Assembly (NCBI RefSeq): GCF_013402915.1
Contig: NC_050725.1
Span: 744,001-808,000, forward strand
Source of the DNA: Zygotorulaspora mrakii
Lineage: Eukaryota; Ascomycota; Saccharomycetes; Saccharomycetales; Saccharomycetaceae
Length of the DNA stretch: 64,000 bases
Direction of reading: 5' to 3'
The notes below the pieces were generated by a model. It was not told the origin of the DNA, did not search any database, and worked only from the letters and a program-made list of their open reading frames with translations. Of the stretch, positions 36,391-46,661 are shown piece by piece. Position 1 is the stretch's first letter, and the number at the start of each line of letters is the position of its first letter. The position numbers were made by a program, and so were the translations under genes.

Positions 36391-39300
36391 ATGGAAGAAG
36401 TATCGAAATTCACATCTTTTTATACTGAATGTACGTTGTGCAAGTCTAAGGAAGGTTTCGGTCCTATTTCATTTTATGGGGATCTTACGCAATGTTTCAT
36501 AGACGGCGTTTTGTTGAACTTTACAGCAGTGTTCCTTCTTGTGTTCGGCACAAAAGAATTAATTAGGCTACTTCGAAAAGAACATGTGGGATTCAGATAC
36601 AGAACCAATTGGATTATCTTCTGTCGAGTAACTCTCGTGGTTTTACAAATTTTTTTCGTTTCGTACTCTACTTTGCTGGTAGGGAAAAGACAGCAGGATG
36701 TTGCATATGCCAGTGAGTCGTTGCTGACGTTATTGGCACTGTTTGACGTGTTGGCATTGCACTATTTTGAATATTACAATTCGAATGTTTCGAGCGGAAT
36801 AGTTCTGTTTTTCTGGCTATTCGAGACCTTCGGCCTAGCAGCGAAGACTCTCAATTTTGGTATCAGGTACGTTTATGAAGATAAATGGCAATTCGGTCAT
36901 CTCTACTTCATTTTAACGCTATTTCAGGCTATCAACAGTTTCTCAATTCTATTGCTAGAAGCAATTCCAAAAAAATCATTACTTCCATATCAAGTGGTTC
37001 AGCAGTACAGTTCAAAGAGAAAAGTTAATCCATACGACAATGCTAATGTATTCTCTAGGATTTCGTTTTCATGGATGACAGATCTGATGAAAACCGGTTA
37101 TAATAAGTATTTGGTGGAAACAGATTTATATAAATTGCCAGAAAATTTTGGTAGCGGTGATCTTTCCGAAAGATTTGAACATAATTGGCAAAATCAGATC
37201 AAACATAAACCGAATCCCTCTTTAACATGGGCGCTGTTCAGAACTTTCGGTCTTCAAATGGTGGTTGCAGCTATTTTCAAAGTCTTCTTTGATTCTTTAG
37301 CCTTCATCCAACCTCAGTTGCTGAAGATTTTAATCCGCTTTGTGACTGATTATAATGAACAAAGGAAAGATTCATTTGTCGTATTCGATAAAACCAAAGA
37401 AATCCCACTGGCGAGAGGATTTATGATTTCTATTGGAATGTTTTTGGTCAGTTTCACTCAGACTTCAATTCTTCATCAATATTTTCTCAATTCCTTCAAT
37501 ACAGGAATGAATATCAAAAGTGCTTTGACATCTGTTATTTACCAAAAAGCTTTGGCTTTATCGAATGAAGCTGCAGAAATGTCATCTACTGGTGATATTG
37601 TCAATTTGATGAGCGTTGATGTTCAAAGATTGCAAGATTTAACCCAGTGGATTCATTTGATATGGTCCGGTCCTTTTCAAATTATCTTATGTTTGATATC
37701 ACTATATAAACTGCTGGGTAATTCAATGTGGGTTGGTGTTATCATCCTTGTAATTGTTATGCCATTAAATTCTGTTCTCATGAGGACACAAAAAAAATTA
37801 CAAAAAGTTCAGATGAAGTATAAAGATGAAAGATCACGTCTAATCAACGAAATCTTGAATAATATCAAGTCTTTGAAACTGTACGCTTGGGAAGGTCCTT
37901 ACAAAAAGAAATTGGAACATGTCAGAAATGACAAAGAGCTAAAAAATTTGACTAAGATGGGTTGTTACTATGCTTTCATTTTCTTCCAATTTAATATTGT
38001 TCCATTTTTGGTCTCCTGTTCTACTTTTGCAGCTTTCGTATTCACCGAGAATAAGCCTTTGACCACTGATTTGGTTTTCCCAGCTTTAACTTTATTCAAT
38101 CTATTGGCCTTTCCCCTAAACGTCGTTCCAAATGTTCTTTCTAGTATGATTGAAGCGTCGGTATCAATCGGTAGATTGTTCAATTTTTTGACGAATGAAG
38201 AGCTGCAAAAAGACTCTGTTCACCATTTGGCAAAAGTCAACAATATAGGTGACGTTGCCGTTAAATTAGGCGATAATGCAACATTTCTATGGAAACGTAA
38301 GCCTGAATATCAAGTTGCACTAAAAAATATCAACTTTGAAGCTAAAAAAGGTGAATTAGCTTGTATTGTTGGAAGAGTTGGAAGTGGTAAAAGTGCTTTG
38401 ATTCAAAGTATTCTTGGAGACCTCTATAGAGTCAATGGCTTTGCTTCAGTACACGGTCGTGTGGCCTATGTTAGCCAAGTCCCATGGATCATGAATGGTA
38501 CAGTTAAGGATAACATTCTGTTTGGCCACAAATACGATGAGGAATTTTACAAATTGACCATAAAGGCATGTGCTTTGACCATTGATTTAGGTATTTTACC
38601 TGATGGTGATCAAACTTTGGTGGGTGAAAAGGGTATCTCATTATCCGGAGGTCAAAAAGCTCGATTATCTCTGGCTAGAGCTACGTATGCTAGAGCTGAC
38701 ACTTATTTATTGGATGATCCATTAGCTGCTGTTGATGAACATGTTTCTAAGCATTTGGTTCAGCATGTTCTTGGTGCACATGGTTTATTGAAGAGTAAAA
38801 CAAAAGTTCTAGCAACTAATAAAATTTCTGTTTTATCAATTGCCGATTCTGTTACTCTTCTCGAAAATGGTGAAATTATACAACAGGGCTCAGCTGAAGA
38901 GATATCTGTTGATGCTGATTCTCCTTTGTCCAAACTAATAACTGAGTTTGGTAAAAAGAAAACAAGTAAAAGTAATGAGACTTCGTCCGCTAGTAGCTCA
39001 GAACGTGAAAGCACAGTACCACTAAAAGACGAGCTAGAAGAATTGCAAAAACTAAATAGTATGGATATGGATACAGATACTGCTCTGAGTTTGAGAAGAG
39101 CCAGTGATGCAACTTTACGTAATATCGATTTCGATGACGACGAAAATACAGGAGCTAAAGAACATCGTGAACAAGGTAAAGTCAAATGGTCAATTTACTT
39201 GGAATATGCTAAGGCATGTAACCCAGTTAATGTTTGCATCTTTTTATTCTTCATTGTTCTATCTATGTTTCTATCTGTTTTAAGCAACATCTGGTTGAAG

Positions 39301-40929
39301 CATTGGTCTGAAATTAATTCTTCTCATGGATCTAATCCTCATATTGGACGTTATCTTGGCGTGTACTTGGCATTGGGTATTAGTTCCGCACTAGCTACTT
39401 TAATTCAAACTGTTATCCTGTGGGTTTTTTGCACCATTCGAGGCTCCAAATACCTTCATTCGATTATGGCTAATTCCATTTTGAGGGCACCAATGTCATT
39501 TTTTGAAACTACGCCAATCGGACGTATTTTGAACAGATTTTCTAATGATATTTACAAAGTGGATGAACTGCTTGGTAGAACGTTTACCCAGTTCTTCATG
39601 AATGTCGTGAAAGTGTCTTTCACTATTATTGTTATTTGCGTTACGACATGGCAATTTACCTTTTTTGTTATTCCTATGGCTGTATTATATATTTACTATC
39701 AGCAATATTATTTGAGAGCATCAAGAGAATTACGTCGCCTGGATTCTGTCACTAGATCACCTGTTTATGCTCATTTCCAGGAGAGTCTTGGTGGACTCTC
39801 AACTATAAGGGGCTATGGACAGCAAAAAAGGTTCATTCACATAAATCAGTCACGTATTGATAATAACATGAGCGCTTACTACCCTTCTGTGAATGCGAAC
39901 CGTTGGTTAGCGTTCAGATTAGAATTCATTGGTACAATCATTATTTTTGGCGCGTCTTTCTTATCCATACTGAGATTAAAGTCTGGCACTCTAACACCGG
40001 GAATGATCGGTTTGTCGTTAAGCTATGCATTGCAAATCACGCAATCGTTGAACTGGATCGTAAGGATGACTGTCGAAGTTGAAACTAATATCGTCTCAGT
40101 GGAGAGAATAAAAGAGTATTCAGACATCAAAAGTGAAGCGCCCACTATTGTAGAAGGACATAGACCTCCTTTGACCTGGCCTGCTGAAGGTGACATAAAA
40201 TTCGAACATTATTCCACTAGATATAGACCAAATTTGGATTTAATACTGAAAAACATTGATTTACATATCAAGCCGAGAGAAAAAATTGGAATTGTTGGAA
40301 GAACCGGTGCTGGTAAGTCCTCTTTGACATTAGCTTTATTCAGAATAATTGAAGCTGCGGAGGGTCGTATTATAATTGATGGGGTTCCAATAAATGAGAT
40401 TGGGCTTTATGATTTGAGACATAAGCTCTCTATTATACCTCAAGACAGTCAACTCTTTGAAGGCACGATTCGTGAGAATATCGATCCAATGAACGAATAC
40501 AGTGATGAGGAAATCTGGAGAGTGCTGGATTTATCACATCTAAAGGAACATGTTTTAGCAATGAGCAAAGAGGGCTTGCTCACTCAACTGTCTGAAGGTG
40601 GTAGTAATTTGAGTGTTGGACAAAGGCAATTGATGTGTTTAGCTAGAGCATTGTTGATTCCCTCTAAAATATTGGTTCTTGATGAAGCTACTGCTGCAGT
40701 TGATGTTGAGACGGATAAGGTTATCCAAGAGACTATACGTACAGCGTTCAAAGATAGAACCATTTTAACGATTGCTCATAGAATCAATACTATTATGGAC
40801 AGTCACAAAATTATCGTTTTAGATTCTGGTTGCGTTCGAGAGTTCGATACACCAGAAACCCTGTTGAAAAACAAGGATTCGGGATTTTATTCTCTTTGTA
40901 AAGAAGCAGGATTAACAAAAGACTCATAA
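36391..40929 (+). CDS. YCF1: vacuolar glutathione-conjugate ABC transporter Ycf1
   Basis: 1512 residues (yeast 1515), ABCC/MRP type. It pumps glutathione conjugates, including cadmium-bisglutathione, arsenite conjugates and bilirubin, into the vacuole. Order: five-helix TMD0 (about 1-200), TMD1, NBD1 with Walker A GRVGSGKS at 661-668 and signature LSGGQKARL, a regulatory linker, TMD2, and NBD2 with Walker A GRTGAGKS at 1303-1310 and LSVGQRQL. NBD1 has the degenerate Walker B Asp (LLDDPLAAVD) typical of the class. The linker keeps the phosphorylation site LSLRRASDAT, with Ser905/Thr908 matching yeast Ser908/Thr911. It converges on HOG1, an interleaved YDR135C/YLR113W pair. Confidence 0.96.
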   Translation: MEEVSKFTSFYTECTLCKSKEGFGPISFYGDLTQCFIDGVLLNFTAVFLLVFGTKELIRLLRKEHVGFRYRTNWIIFCRVTLVVLQIFFVSYSTLLVGKRQQDVAYASESLLTLLALFDVLALHYFEYYNSNVSSGIVLFFWLFETFGLAAKTLNFGIRYVYEDKWQFGHLYFILTLFQAINSFSILLLEAIPKKSLLPYQVVQQYSSKRKVNPYDNANVFSRISFSWMTDLMKTGYNKYLVETDLYKLPENFGSGDLSERFEHNWQNQIKHKPNPSLTWALFRTFGLQMVVAAIFKVFFDSLAFIQPQLLKILIRFVTDYNEQRKDSFVVFDKTKEIPLARGFMISIGMFLVSFTQTSILHQYFLNSFNTGMNIKSALTSVIYQKALALSNEAAEMSSTGDIVNLMSVDVQRLQDLTQWIHLIWSGPFQIILCLISLYKLLGNSMWVGVIILVIVMPLNSVLMRTQKKLQKVQMKYKDERSRLINEILNNIKSLKLYAWEGPYKKKLEHVRNDKELKNLTKMGCYYAFIFFQFNIVPFLVSCSTFAAFVFTENKPLTTDLVFPALTLFNLLAFPLNVVPNVLSSMIEASVSIGRLFNFLTNEELQKDSVHHLAKVNNIGDVAVKLGDNATFLWKRKPEYQVALKNINFEAKKGELACIVGRVGSGKSALIQSILGDLYRVNGFASVHGRVAYVSQVPWIMNGTVKDNILFGHKYDEEFYKLTIKACALTIDLGILPDGDQTLVGEKGISLSGGQKARLSLARATYARADTYLLDDPLAAVDEHVSKHLVQHVLGAHGLLKSKTKVLATNKISVLSIADSVTLLENGEIIQQGSAEEISVDADSPLSKLITEFGKKKTSKSNETSSASSSERESTVPLKDELEELQKLNSMDMDTDTALSLRRASDATLRNIDFDDDENTGAKEHREQGKVKWSIYLEYAKACNPVNVCIFLFFIVLSMFLSVLSNIWLKHWSEINSSHGSNPHIGRYLGVYLALGISSALATLIQTVILWVFCTIRGSKYLHSIMANSILRAPMSFFETTPIGRILNRFSNDIYKVDELLGRTFTQFFMNVVKVSFTIIVICVTTWQFTFFVIPMAVLYIYYQQYYLRASRELRRLDSVTRSPVYAHFQESLGGLSTIRGYGQQKRFIHINQSRIDNNMSAYYPSVNANRWLAFRLEFIGTIIIFGASFLSILRLKSGTLTPGMIGLSLSYALQITQSLNWIVRMTVEVETNIVSVERIKEYSDIKSEAPTIVEGHRPPLTWPAEGDIKFEHYSTRYRPNLDLILKNIDLHIKPREKIGIVGRTGAGKSSLTLALFRIIEAAEGRIIIDGVPINEIGLYDLRHKLSIIPQDSQLFEGTIRENIDPMNEYSDEEIWRVLDLSHLKEHVLAMSKEGLLTQLSEGGSNLSVGQRQLMCLARALLIPSKILVLDEATAAVDVETDKVIQETIRTAFKDRTILTIAHRINTIMDSHKIIVLDSGCVREFDTPETLLKNKDSGFYSLCKEAGLTKDS

Positions 40930-41297
40930 TAAAATTATTTTTATATGAGATTCATATAACAGTACTAACAACAGACTCCGTAAAAAAAAAGTTCTATAGC
41001 GGATCTATGTAGCAGCGAAAGACTCATAAAAGAAATAGTCCTATAAGAGATTTTTATATTTTAAAGTGTTTGTTTTTTTAGATTTTATGTTTTGATGATT
41101 TTCTATTGTTTCTGGGCACCGTTCAACAGACTCCAGGAACAAGCGAAAATAAACACAGATAAATAATTGAATATACCTCTATAAGTTTCGAATATAGAAA
41201 AATATCTTTTTGGAAAACCGTATATATATAGATATGTATATATATAAATTTCGAAGGTAAGGAAGGGATATGGAAGGTAATTAAAGGATGCAACAAA
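40930..41297. other. YCF1-HOG1 convergent intergenic region
   Basis: 368 bp, strongly AT-rich, holding both 3' ends. It includes a TA-rich microsatellite at about 41220-41247 and several A/T homopolymers. No gene or RNA structure seen. Confidence 0.4.
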
Positions 41298-42569
41298 TTA
41301 TTGTCTAAATTCATTTGCATAATGAACTGCTTGGTTACCATAACTTGCAATAGCATCATTAGCGGCAGAAAGAGAAGACTGATTATTTGACTTTCCTTGA
41401 GAACTTATATCATTTCGGTCATTAGCTGCATGCTGTTGAGCTAATGCTGCAGCATGAGCAGCAGCAGCAGTTGCAGCGGCGACTTGATCATCAAAAGTAG
41501 CGGAAGTATCAATTTGACCATCTGATCCACCAATCTTATGAAAATCTAAAATTTCAGAGTACATCATTACACGCCATGTGTCAACGGGTAAATCAGCGTC
41601 ATTAAAATTCCAATCAAACTTTGCATCTGCAACCGGTTCATCGGTTGGATCATGATAGGGAGCTAGATAAGGATGAACCAAGGCTTCTGCAGCAGTAATT
41701 CTTTTTCTTGGATCAAATACAAGCATTTTTTCCAGTAAATCAACAGCGTCTGGTTCAACTGTTTTGAATCTTTCTCCAAAAGGTACGGGATCTCTATGAG
41801 GTAACGAGGTGACGAATTTCAATGTATTTTCAGAGCAAATTGTATTTATTACATCCGCTGGTGGCGAACCCAGCAGATCGGTAATAATCGAAAATTGATG
41901 AACATGATCTTTACCTGGGAATAAAGGTTTCCCTTCAATCATTTCAGAGAATATACAACCAGCTGACCAAATATCAACTTCAACGTCATATTTCTGCCAA
42001 GTCAACATGATTTCTGGTGCCCTGTAATACCTTGTAGATACGTAACCGGTCATTTGCGGATCCTGAATTCTGGCTAAACCAAAATCACAGATTTTTAGGT
42101 CACAGTTCTCGTTTATCAGAATATTACTTGGTTTTAAATCCCTGTGAATAACTCCAGCTGAATGGACATATTTCAAGCCTCTCAAGATTTGGTAAAGGAA
42201 ATATTGAATGAACTGCTTCTCCAGCGGTCTTGTCTGTAAAAGTCGGTGGAGATCTGTACCTTGTAGCTCCGTGACGAAATAAATATCTTCCAGGGGCGAC
42301 AGGAAAATGTCCTGCAAACAGATCAAATTTTCATGTCTCAAATGTTTTAAAAGCTTCAGCTCTCTATACGTTCTCTTTGCTAAAACGGCTGTGGAAAATG
42401 GTTTCATGATCTTTTTGATCGCCACGGACTGATTGGCCAACGTATCGGTGGCGGAGCACACCAGACCAAATGCCCCCATACCCACGGGATTCAGGTCCGT
42501 GTATCTGTTGGTAATTTCGAACACAGTACCAAACACCTGCTTCCTAATAAATTCTTCATGTGCAGCCAT
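41298..42569 (-). CDS. HOG1: osmostress MAP kinase Hog1 (p38 type)
   Basis: 423 residues (yeast 435). Hog1 is the terminal kinase of the high-osmolarity pathway. Kinase landmarks are all present: glycine loop GMGAFGLV (30-37), Lys52 in [13 protein letters not shown] at 142-149, DFG at 162-164, and the activation-loop TGY at 174-176, the same numbering as in yeast. The C-terminal common-docking region and Pbs2-binding area ([29 protein letters not shown]) follow at about 315-345. The final 65 residues include an alanine run ([19 protein letters not shown]) and an Asn/Ser-rich tail, a region known to vary between species. Long upstream intergenic region shared with CCW12. Confidence 0.98.
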   Translation of the reverse strand: MAAHEEFIRKQVFGTVFEITNRYTDLNPVGMGAFGLVCSATDTLANQSVAIKKIMKPFSTAVLAKRTYRELKLLKHLRHENLICLQDIFLSPLEDIYFVTELQGTDLHRLLQTRPLEKQFIQYFLYQILRGLKYVHSAGVIHRDLKPSNILINENCDLKICDFGLARIQDPQMTGYVSTRYYRAPEIMLTWQKYDVEVDIWSAGCIFSEMIEGKPLFPGKDHVHQFSIITDLLGSPPADVINTICSENTLKFVTSLPHRDPVPFGERFKTVEPDAVDLLEKMLVFDPRKRITAAEALVHPYLAPYHDPTDEPVADAKFDWNFNDADLPVDTWRVMMYSEILDFHKIGGSDGQIDTSATFDDQVAAATAAAAHAAALAQQHAANDRNDISSQGKSNNQSSLSAANDAIASYGNQAVHYANEFRQ

Positions 42570-44048
42570 GATTGATTAACACAGAAAGCCAGAAAACACC
42601 GCAACACTGCTACTAATTATTACCTGAACGACTTTTGCGCCAACTAAAATCCTTTTCGGCGAGCTAGCGAACTTATATGCAATCAATGAGTTGCTCACAG
42701 GGTCGTAACGTGCGTAACAAGTCGGCTCAGACAGTATACCTTCCTTGCTCTGTCTCACCGGAATGAATGATTAATTGTATTTTTCTATCTAGACAAAATG
42801 GGACACGATCTCAGGCTCCCCCGGACAAGTCCACCTCTCCTTCTCCGGACACACCAGGGGAACAAGCCACCGGACAGCCACCGGACAGCCACCGGACACC
42901 GCACTTCAGCTACCCGGCCTCCCGGACACTGCGTCTGATCTGTCGCTCTGAACGGCCTGTCCGCGCCCGTTAAAAGTGTCTGAAAAATATCTTATCAAGA
43001 CCCCGTCAGGCAAGCCGAAAACCCCCCCCAACCCTGAATCCTCAAGTCCACACCAATCTCCAAATTCTCAGAAAAAAAGACAAAAAGGGTAAAGATAGCT
43101 GCCGCCGCGACCGCCGTGTACCGGTCCCAGAACGCCACTGGTTGCTTCTTAATCTAAGAGATACCAGCTGTACTTGCTAGCAGTACCAGATCCACCGACT
43201 TACCACATCGGGAAAAAGAACCATATTATTCACGGTCAATCGGTCCATCGGTTCACGGCCCATCGGTGTTGCCCTGCTGCTTGGCAAACCGCGCCCGTCT
43301 CTTGCTCGCTTTTCCGGTCTTGTCAATCTACTAGCAGTTTGACATGATCCCGTGAGCAGCACTTTCTTTTCCATTACTTGTTTATTTTTCGCGAGCCCGC
43401 AGCTATGCGGTGTGCGGATGTGACTTCTATTTTCGGGGTTCCTGTTTTTTTTTTTTTGTTTTGTTTTCTATTGCCCCTCACGTAGAAAACCGAAAAGCCT
43501 AAAAGAGACAGAAAGAGCCGAAAAGAGCCGAAAAGAACCACAAAGCGCGACGCGGAAGAGCCGAAAAATAACATGAGGTCGCGTCGTGCGGAGGGCTCTG
43601 TGGAAAAGTTTTTTCTCTTGCTCATTTCCAGTGATTGGGGTTTCCTGTTTGGGACAGGTTTCAGCTCGAGGATGGACCAAAAGGGACGAAAGCGGCGACC
43701 AGGAGAAACACTCTGAAAAACACACCAGCGCTTTGCACAGTTTGCTGACGGTTGTGCATGGTGTGTGCACGTCAGTTTCTGTGCGAACATGGTATCAGGA
43801 AAGAAAAGAAGCGTTTCTCGTGAATTAGTTACTGGGTTCGTTATCCACTTTTGTGAACTGGAGCGGGCTGGCGCACCAGATTCACAACCAGCGAGAAGAA
43901 AAAAAAATGTATATAAAGTTTGAAGAATTGGCTCTGATACAAAATGGTATGTTCAGGATTACTCTTTCTCTGGTTTTTTCATATAAGATCAAGAGCTCAA
44001 TTATCTTCTGTCATTCGCTTTTAATTAACCAATAACTCAATTTTAAAA
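42570..44048. promoter_or_regulatory. long GC-rich divergent region HOG1 / CCW12
   Basis: 1479 bp. The part from about 42780 to 43560 is much richer in G+C than the rest of the window. It contains three perfect 11-bp units GCCACCGGACA at 42866-42898, three GAGCCGAAAA units (43515, 43525 and 43558), a C run near 43021, and STRE-type AGGGG/CCCCT cores at about 42857 and 43474. A TATA box TATATAAA lies at 43910-43917, about 130 bp before CCW12. The size suits CCW12, one of the most strongly expressed wall genes. Frames of 60-138 codons here overlap one another on both strands and show no protein features. Confidence 0.55.
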
Positions 44049-44435
44049 ATGCAATTCTCTACCGTCGCTTCTGTTGCTGCTATTGCCGCTGTTGCCTCTG
44101 CGCAAAACGTTACCACTGCTACTGCTACCTCTGACCAAACCACTTTGGTCACCATCACTTCTTGTGAAAGCAACGCATGTCACGAAACTGTTTCCCCAGC
44201 TTTGGTTTCCACTGCTACTGTCACCGTTAACAACGTTGTCACCCTTTACACCACCTGGTGTCCATTGACCACTGCTGCTAACACCACAGTTGCTCCAGTT
44301 CACCCAACCACCTACACAAGCCAAGGTAACGGTACCACCACTGCTTCCGTTTCCTCTACCTACACTGGTGCTGCTATGAAGGCTCTACCAGCTGCTGGTG
44401 CTTTGGTTGCCGGTGCCGCTGCTTTGTTACTATAA
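44049..44435 (+). CDS. CCW12: GPI cell-wall mannoprotein Ccw12 (CCW12/CCW22 ancestor)
   Basis: 128 residues (yeast Ccw12 133). A signal peptide (MQFSTVASVAAIAAVASA) is followed by a Thr/Ser-rich, N-glycosylated domain with the conserved segment TTLVTITSCES…ETVSPALVSTATVTV and YTTWCPLTT. The C-terminus ALPAAGALVAGAAALLL is the GPI-attachment signal. Ccw12 is a small covalently linked wall protein needed for wall stability. Codon choice is strongly biased (GCT, ACC, GTC, TTG), the pattern of very highly expressed genes. S. cerevisiae has two copies (YLR110C and YDR134C); here the single gene sits where both blocks meet, so it is the unduplicated form. Confidence 0.95.
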   Translation: MQFSTVASVAAIAAVASAQNVTTATATSDQTTLVTITSCESNACHETVSPALVSTATVTVNNVVTLYTTWCPLTTAANTTVAPVHPTTYTSQGNGTTTASVSSTYTGAAMKALPAAGALVAGAAALLL

Positions 44436-45034
44436 GCTTAAAGTCACTTTAGGTATTTTTATAGTATAGCAAGCAAAGGTCATTTGAAATTTTTATTTTT
44501 ATTGGGGTTTTAAAGAAATGATTTAATCAATAGTTTTCCTACCAAGGTTGTGAATACGGCATTCTGCACACTCTTAAGCTACAAGAGGTGTACTTTGGTG
44601 TGTCCTGACAGTGGCGGGAATGAGGCTAGATTTATTTTTTGAGAATTGTTTCATTTAGTAATAATAGAGAATAAAAAACTAATAGAAAAAAATCAAAAAC
44701 TATAATAAAAGTTTTTAAATTAGGCAATGCTTCTAATTTATTTGTAATTTTTATAATAATTTTGGGTGTTTGTAGTTCGTTAATGGAATTTTTCATAATT
44801 ATACATATTTTGCCTCTTGCGGGAGACTTGTTCTGGACGCTTGGTCGTGTGGGAAGTTTCCGCTGTTTTGGCTCTGTTCCCATCATCACCAGACTTTGAG
44901 CGGGAGGAAGCGAACTATTCAGCGTTTCGGCGCGGCAAAGCCCTCACTTCCGTCCTCGGCTCTGGCAATGTCGAACTTGAACTTGATTTTTGAATATTTA
45001 GTAATATTTACCGCTATTTTGAACTTATAGACAC
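44436..45034. other. CCW12-AHP1 convergent intergenic region
   Basis: 599 bp with both 3' ends. The left half is A/T-rich; a short GC-richer patch lies at about 44820-44960. No gene, tRNA or repeat copy recognised. The 85-codon minus frame at 44632-44889 lacks protein features. Confidence 0.35.
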
Positions 45035-45559
45035 TTACAAGTGGGCCAAAACACTTTCGACTGAAGAAACAGTAACGTCAGTAGCTGGGTTTTCTTCCTT
45101 ACCAGCATATGTGACCTTACCATCCTTGACAACAGCAGCCCATCTACCACTCCAGTAGACATCATCGCCGATAGGTAGGTCCAGACCAAGCGATTTCACG
45201 AAATGTCCACCAGCGTCGCTGGCAAATTTGATGTGGGTGGTGTCCTTGACGCCCAAGCTTCTTGCCCATGCCTGGTTGGCAAATGGATTGTCGACAGTAA
45301 TGACAACCACTTGGTCAACCTTCTTGTCGGAGACCAATTCGTTCAAGTACGAGATGTAGGCTGGGATGTGGTTCACTGAACATGTTGGTGAAAAAGCAGC
45401 TGGTGCACCGGTCAAGATGACAGTCTTGTTTTCAGCAATAAACTTGGACCATTCAACGGTTTGTGGAAGTTTGCAGGCCTCAGAGTTCTCTTGGTCGATT
45501 GGAATGTATTGGAACTTGTAGCTACCAGTTGGTAATTCTTTGTTGACTAGGTTGGACAT
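45035..45559 (-). CDS. AHP1: alkyl hydroperoxide reductase Ahp1 (type II peroxiredoxin)
   Basis: 174 residues (yeast 176). A thioredoxin-dependent Prx5-type peroxiredoxin that reduces organic hydroperoxides in the cytosol. The peroxidatic cysteine is Cys60 in GAPAAFSPTCSVNHIPAY, with the supporting Pro/Thr residues of the PxxxTxxC motif. Cys29 (SEACKLP) is the likely resolving cysteine, keeping the 31-residue spacing of yeast Cys31/Cys62. The third yeast cysteine (Cys120) is replaced here by glycine (SDAGGHFVKSLG). Codon bias is strong. A minus-strand TATATAAG lies at 45650-45657, about 95 bp before the ATG. Confidence 0.97.
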   Translation of the reverse strand: MSNLVNKELPTGSYKFQYIPIDQENSEACKLPQTVEWSKFIAENKTVILTGAPAAFSPTCSVNHIPAYISYLNELVSDKKVDQVVVITVDNPFANQAWARSLGVKDTTHIKFASDAGGHFVKSLGLDLPIGDDVYWSGRWAAVVKDGKVTYAGKEENPATDVTVSSVESVLAHL

Positions 45560-46661
45560 AATTTCGGATATTGTGTTGTGCTATTAGTTCAGCGCAGAAT
45601 CCCAACTCATCAATATCCTATAGCCTAACCACAGAGCAGGCATCCATCTCTTATATACAATTAACAAGTGGCCCCCCCTATTTGTTATTCTGATCGGCAT
45701 TTGCGCAATGAGCTAAATTTTGTTGGGAGCCGAGCAGGGATACTCAACTGGTTGCTATTCTTCTACGTTCCTCATCGTTCTGCATCCTTCTTTCACTCAA
45801 CGCCCTTTATCGACCTTCTTGTTTAGGAAAGCTCGTTATGCACTATTGTGCAAAGGACTGTGGTAACTGTGTACTGCAAATAGAGGTTGCCGAATAAGCT
45901 TTTGGCTCCCATAGGTCAAAATGACGTCAAGTGCATGTTAGCTAGGCCGGCAGAAACGCAATCACAAGGGCTCGAACTCAGGTGCAGTTGCTCAACGTGC
46001 CATGTTATCATTTTTTTCACTTGCAGATGCATAATGCACCTGAAAGAAGAAGAAGAGAGGGAAGAGAGAGAAGAGAAAAAAATTATGACAACTATGATAT
46101 AATTAAGATGCATAAAAGACGATTATCGGTTTAGAGTTTATGATGTTCTCATGTATTACACACACGCCTGCAGTAGATGTAAACTGATATACCGAGACCT
46201 GGTTGTGTGGTGGTACTCGGTGAGGTAACACCTTCGGTTACCTGATATAGAACCCGGAAAGACATGCAGCCTTTTTTTGGGTTTCTTGAATAATTTTTTT
46301 TCGGTCGGGGTAGGACGGGGGTTCGAGAATTCGTGAATGCATTTATCTTGATAAGTTGACATTAGTAATGATAAGTATGACAAATGCGATTGAATCATTC
46401 TCCTGTTACTTATGGGGACGCAAGCGTATCATACAGGCATTAGCTCATCAATCCATAGTGAAGACAATCGACATCTGGTACGATTTCCTATCATTTCTTT
46501 ATTTCGTTTCTTCTTATATAGGCTTCGTAAGACTTGTATGACAAGTTTGAAGTTTGACGTAGTAAGGTTTTAGTTATATTTGAGCAAGAACTTTAGTGAA
46601 GGTTTATTGCGTTGGACTCGGTGATTGACAACTAAGATAAGCCAGAACAGAGAGAGTAAAG
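45560..46661. promoter_or_regulatory. divergent region AHP1 / BTB gene
   Basis: 1102 bp. Near AHP1: TATATAAG (minus) and a C run at 45672-45678 (AGGGG on the minus strand). Further out: a perfect TGACGTCA at 45922-45929, then a purine-only tract of about 40 bp (46042-46081, GAA/GAGA repeats). Nothing resembling an RNA gene or transposon copy was seen; short frames of 60-80 codons have no protein features. Confidence 0.45.
45922..45929. promoter_or_regulatory. CRE/ATF palindrome TGACGTCA upstream of AHP1
   Basis: Perfect 8-bp palindrome (ATGACGTCAA in context) 363 bp before the AHP1 start. In S. cerevisiae, AHP1 is among the genes reported as regulated by the bZIP factor Sko1, a Hog1 substrate that binds CRE-type sites. 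The site's use here is inference. Confidence 0.5.

Noticed and set aside
43374..43790. Overlapping 80-138-codon frames on both strands upstream of CCW12
   Set aside because: They arise from the low-stop, GC-rich promoter region, overlap each other and have no recognisable protein features.
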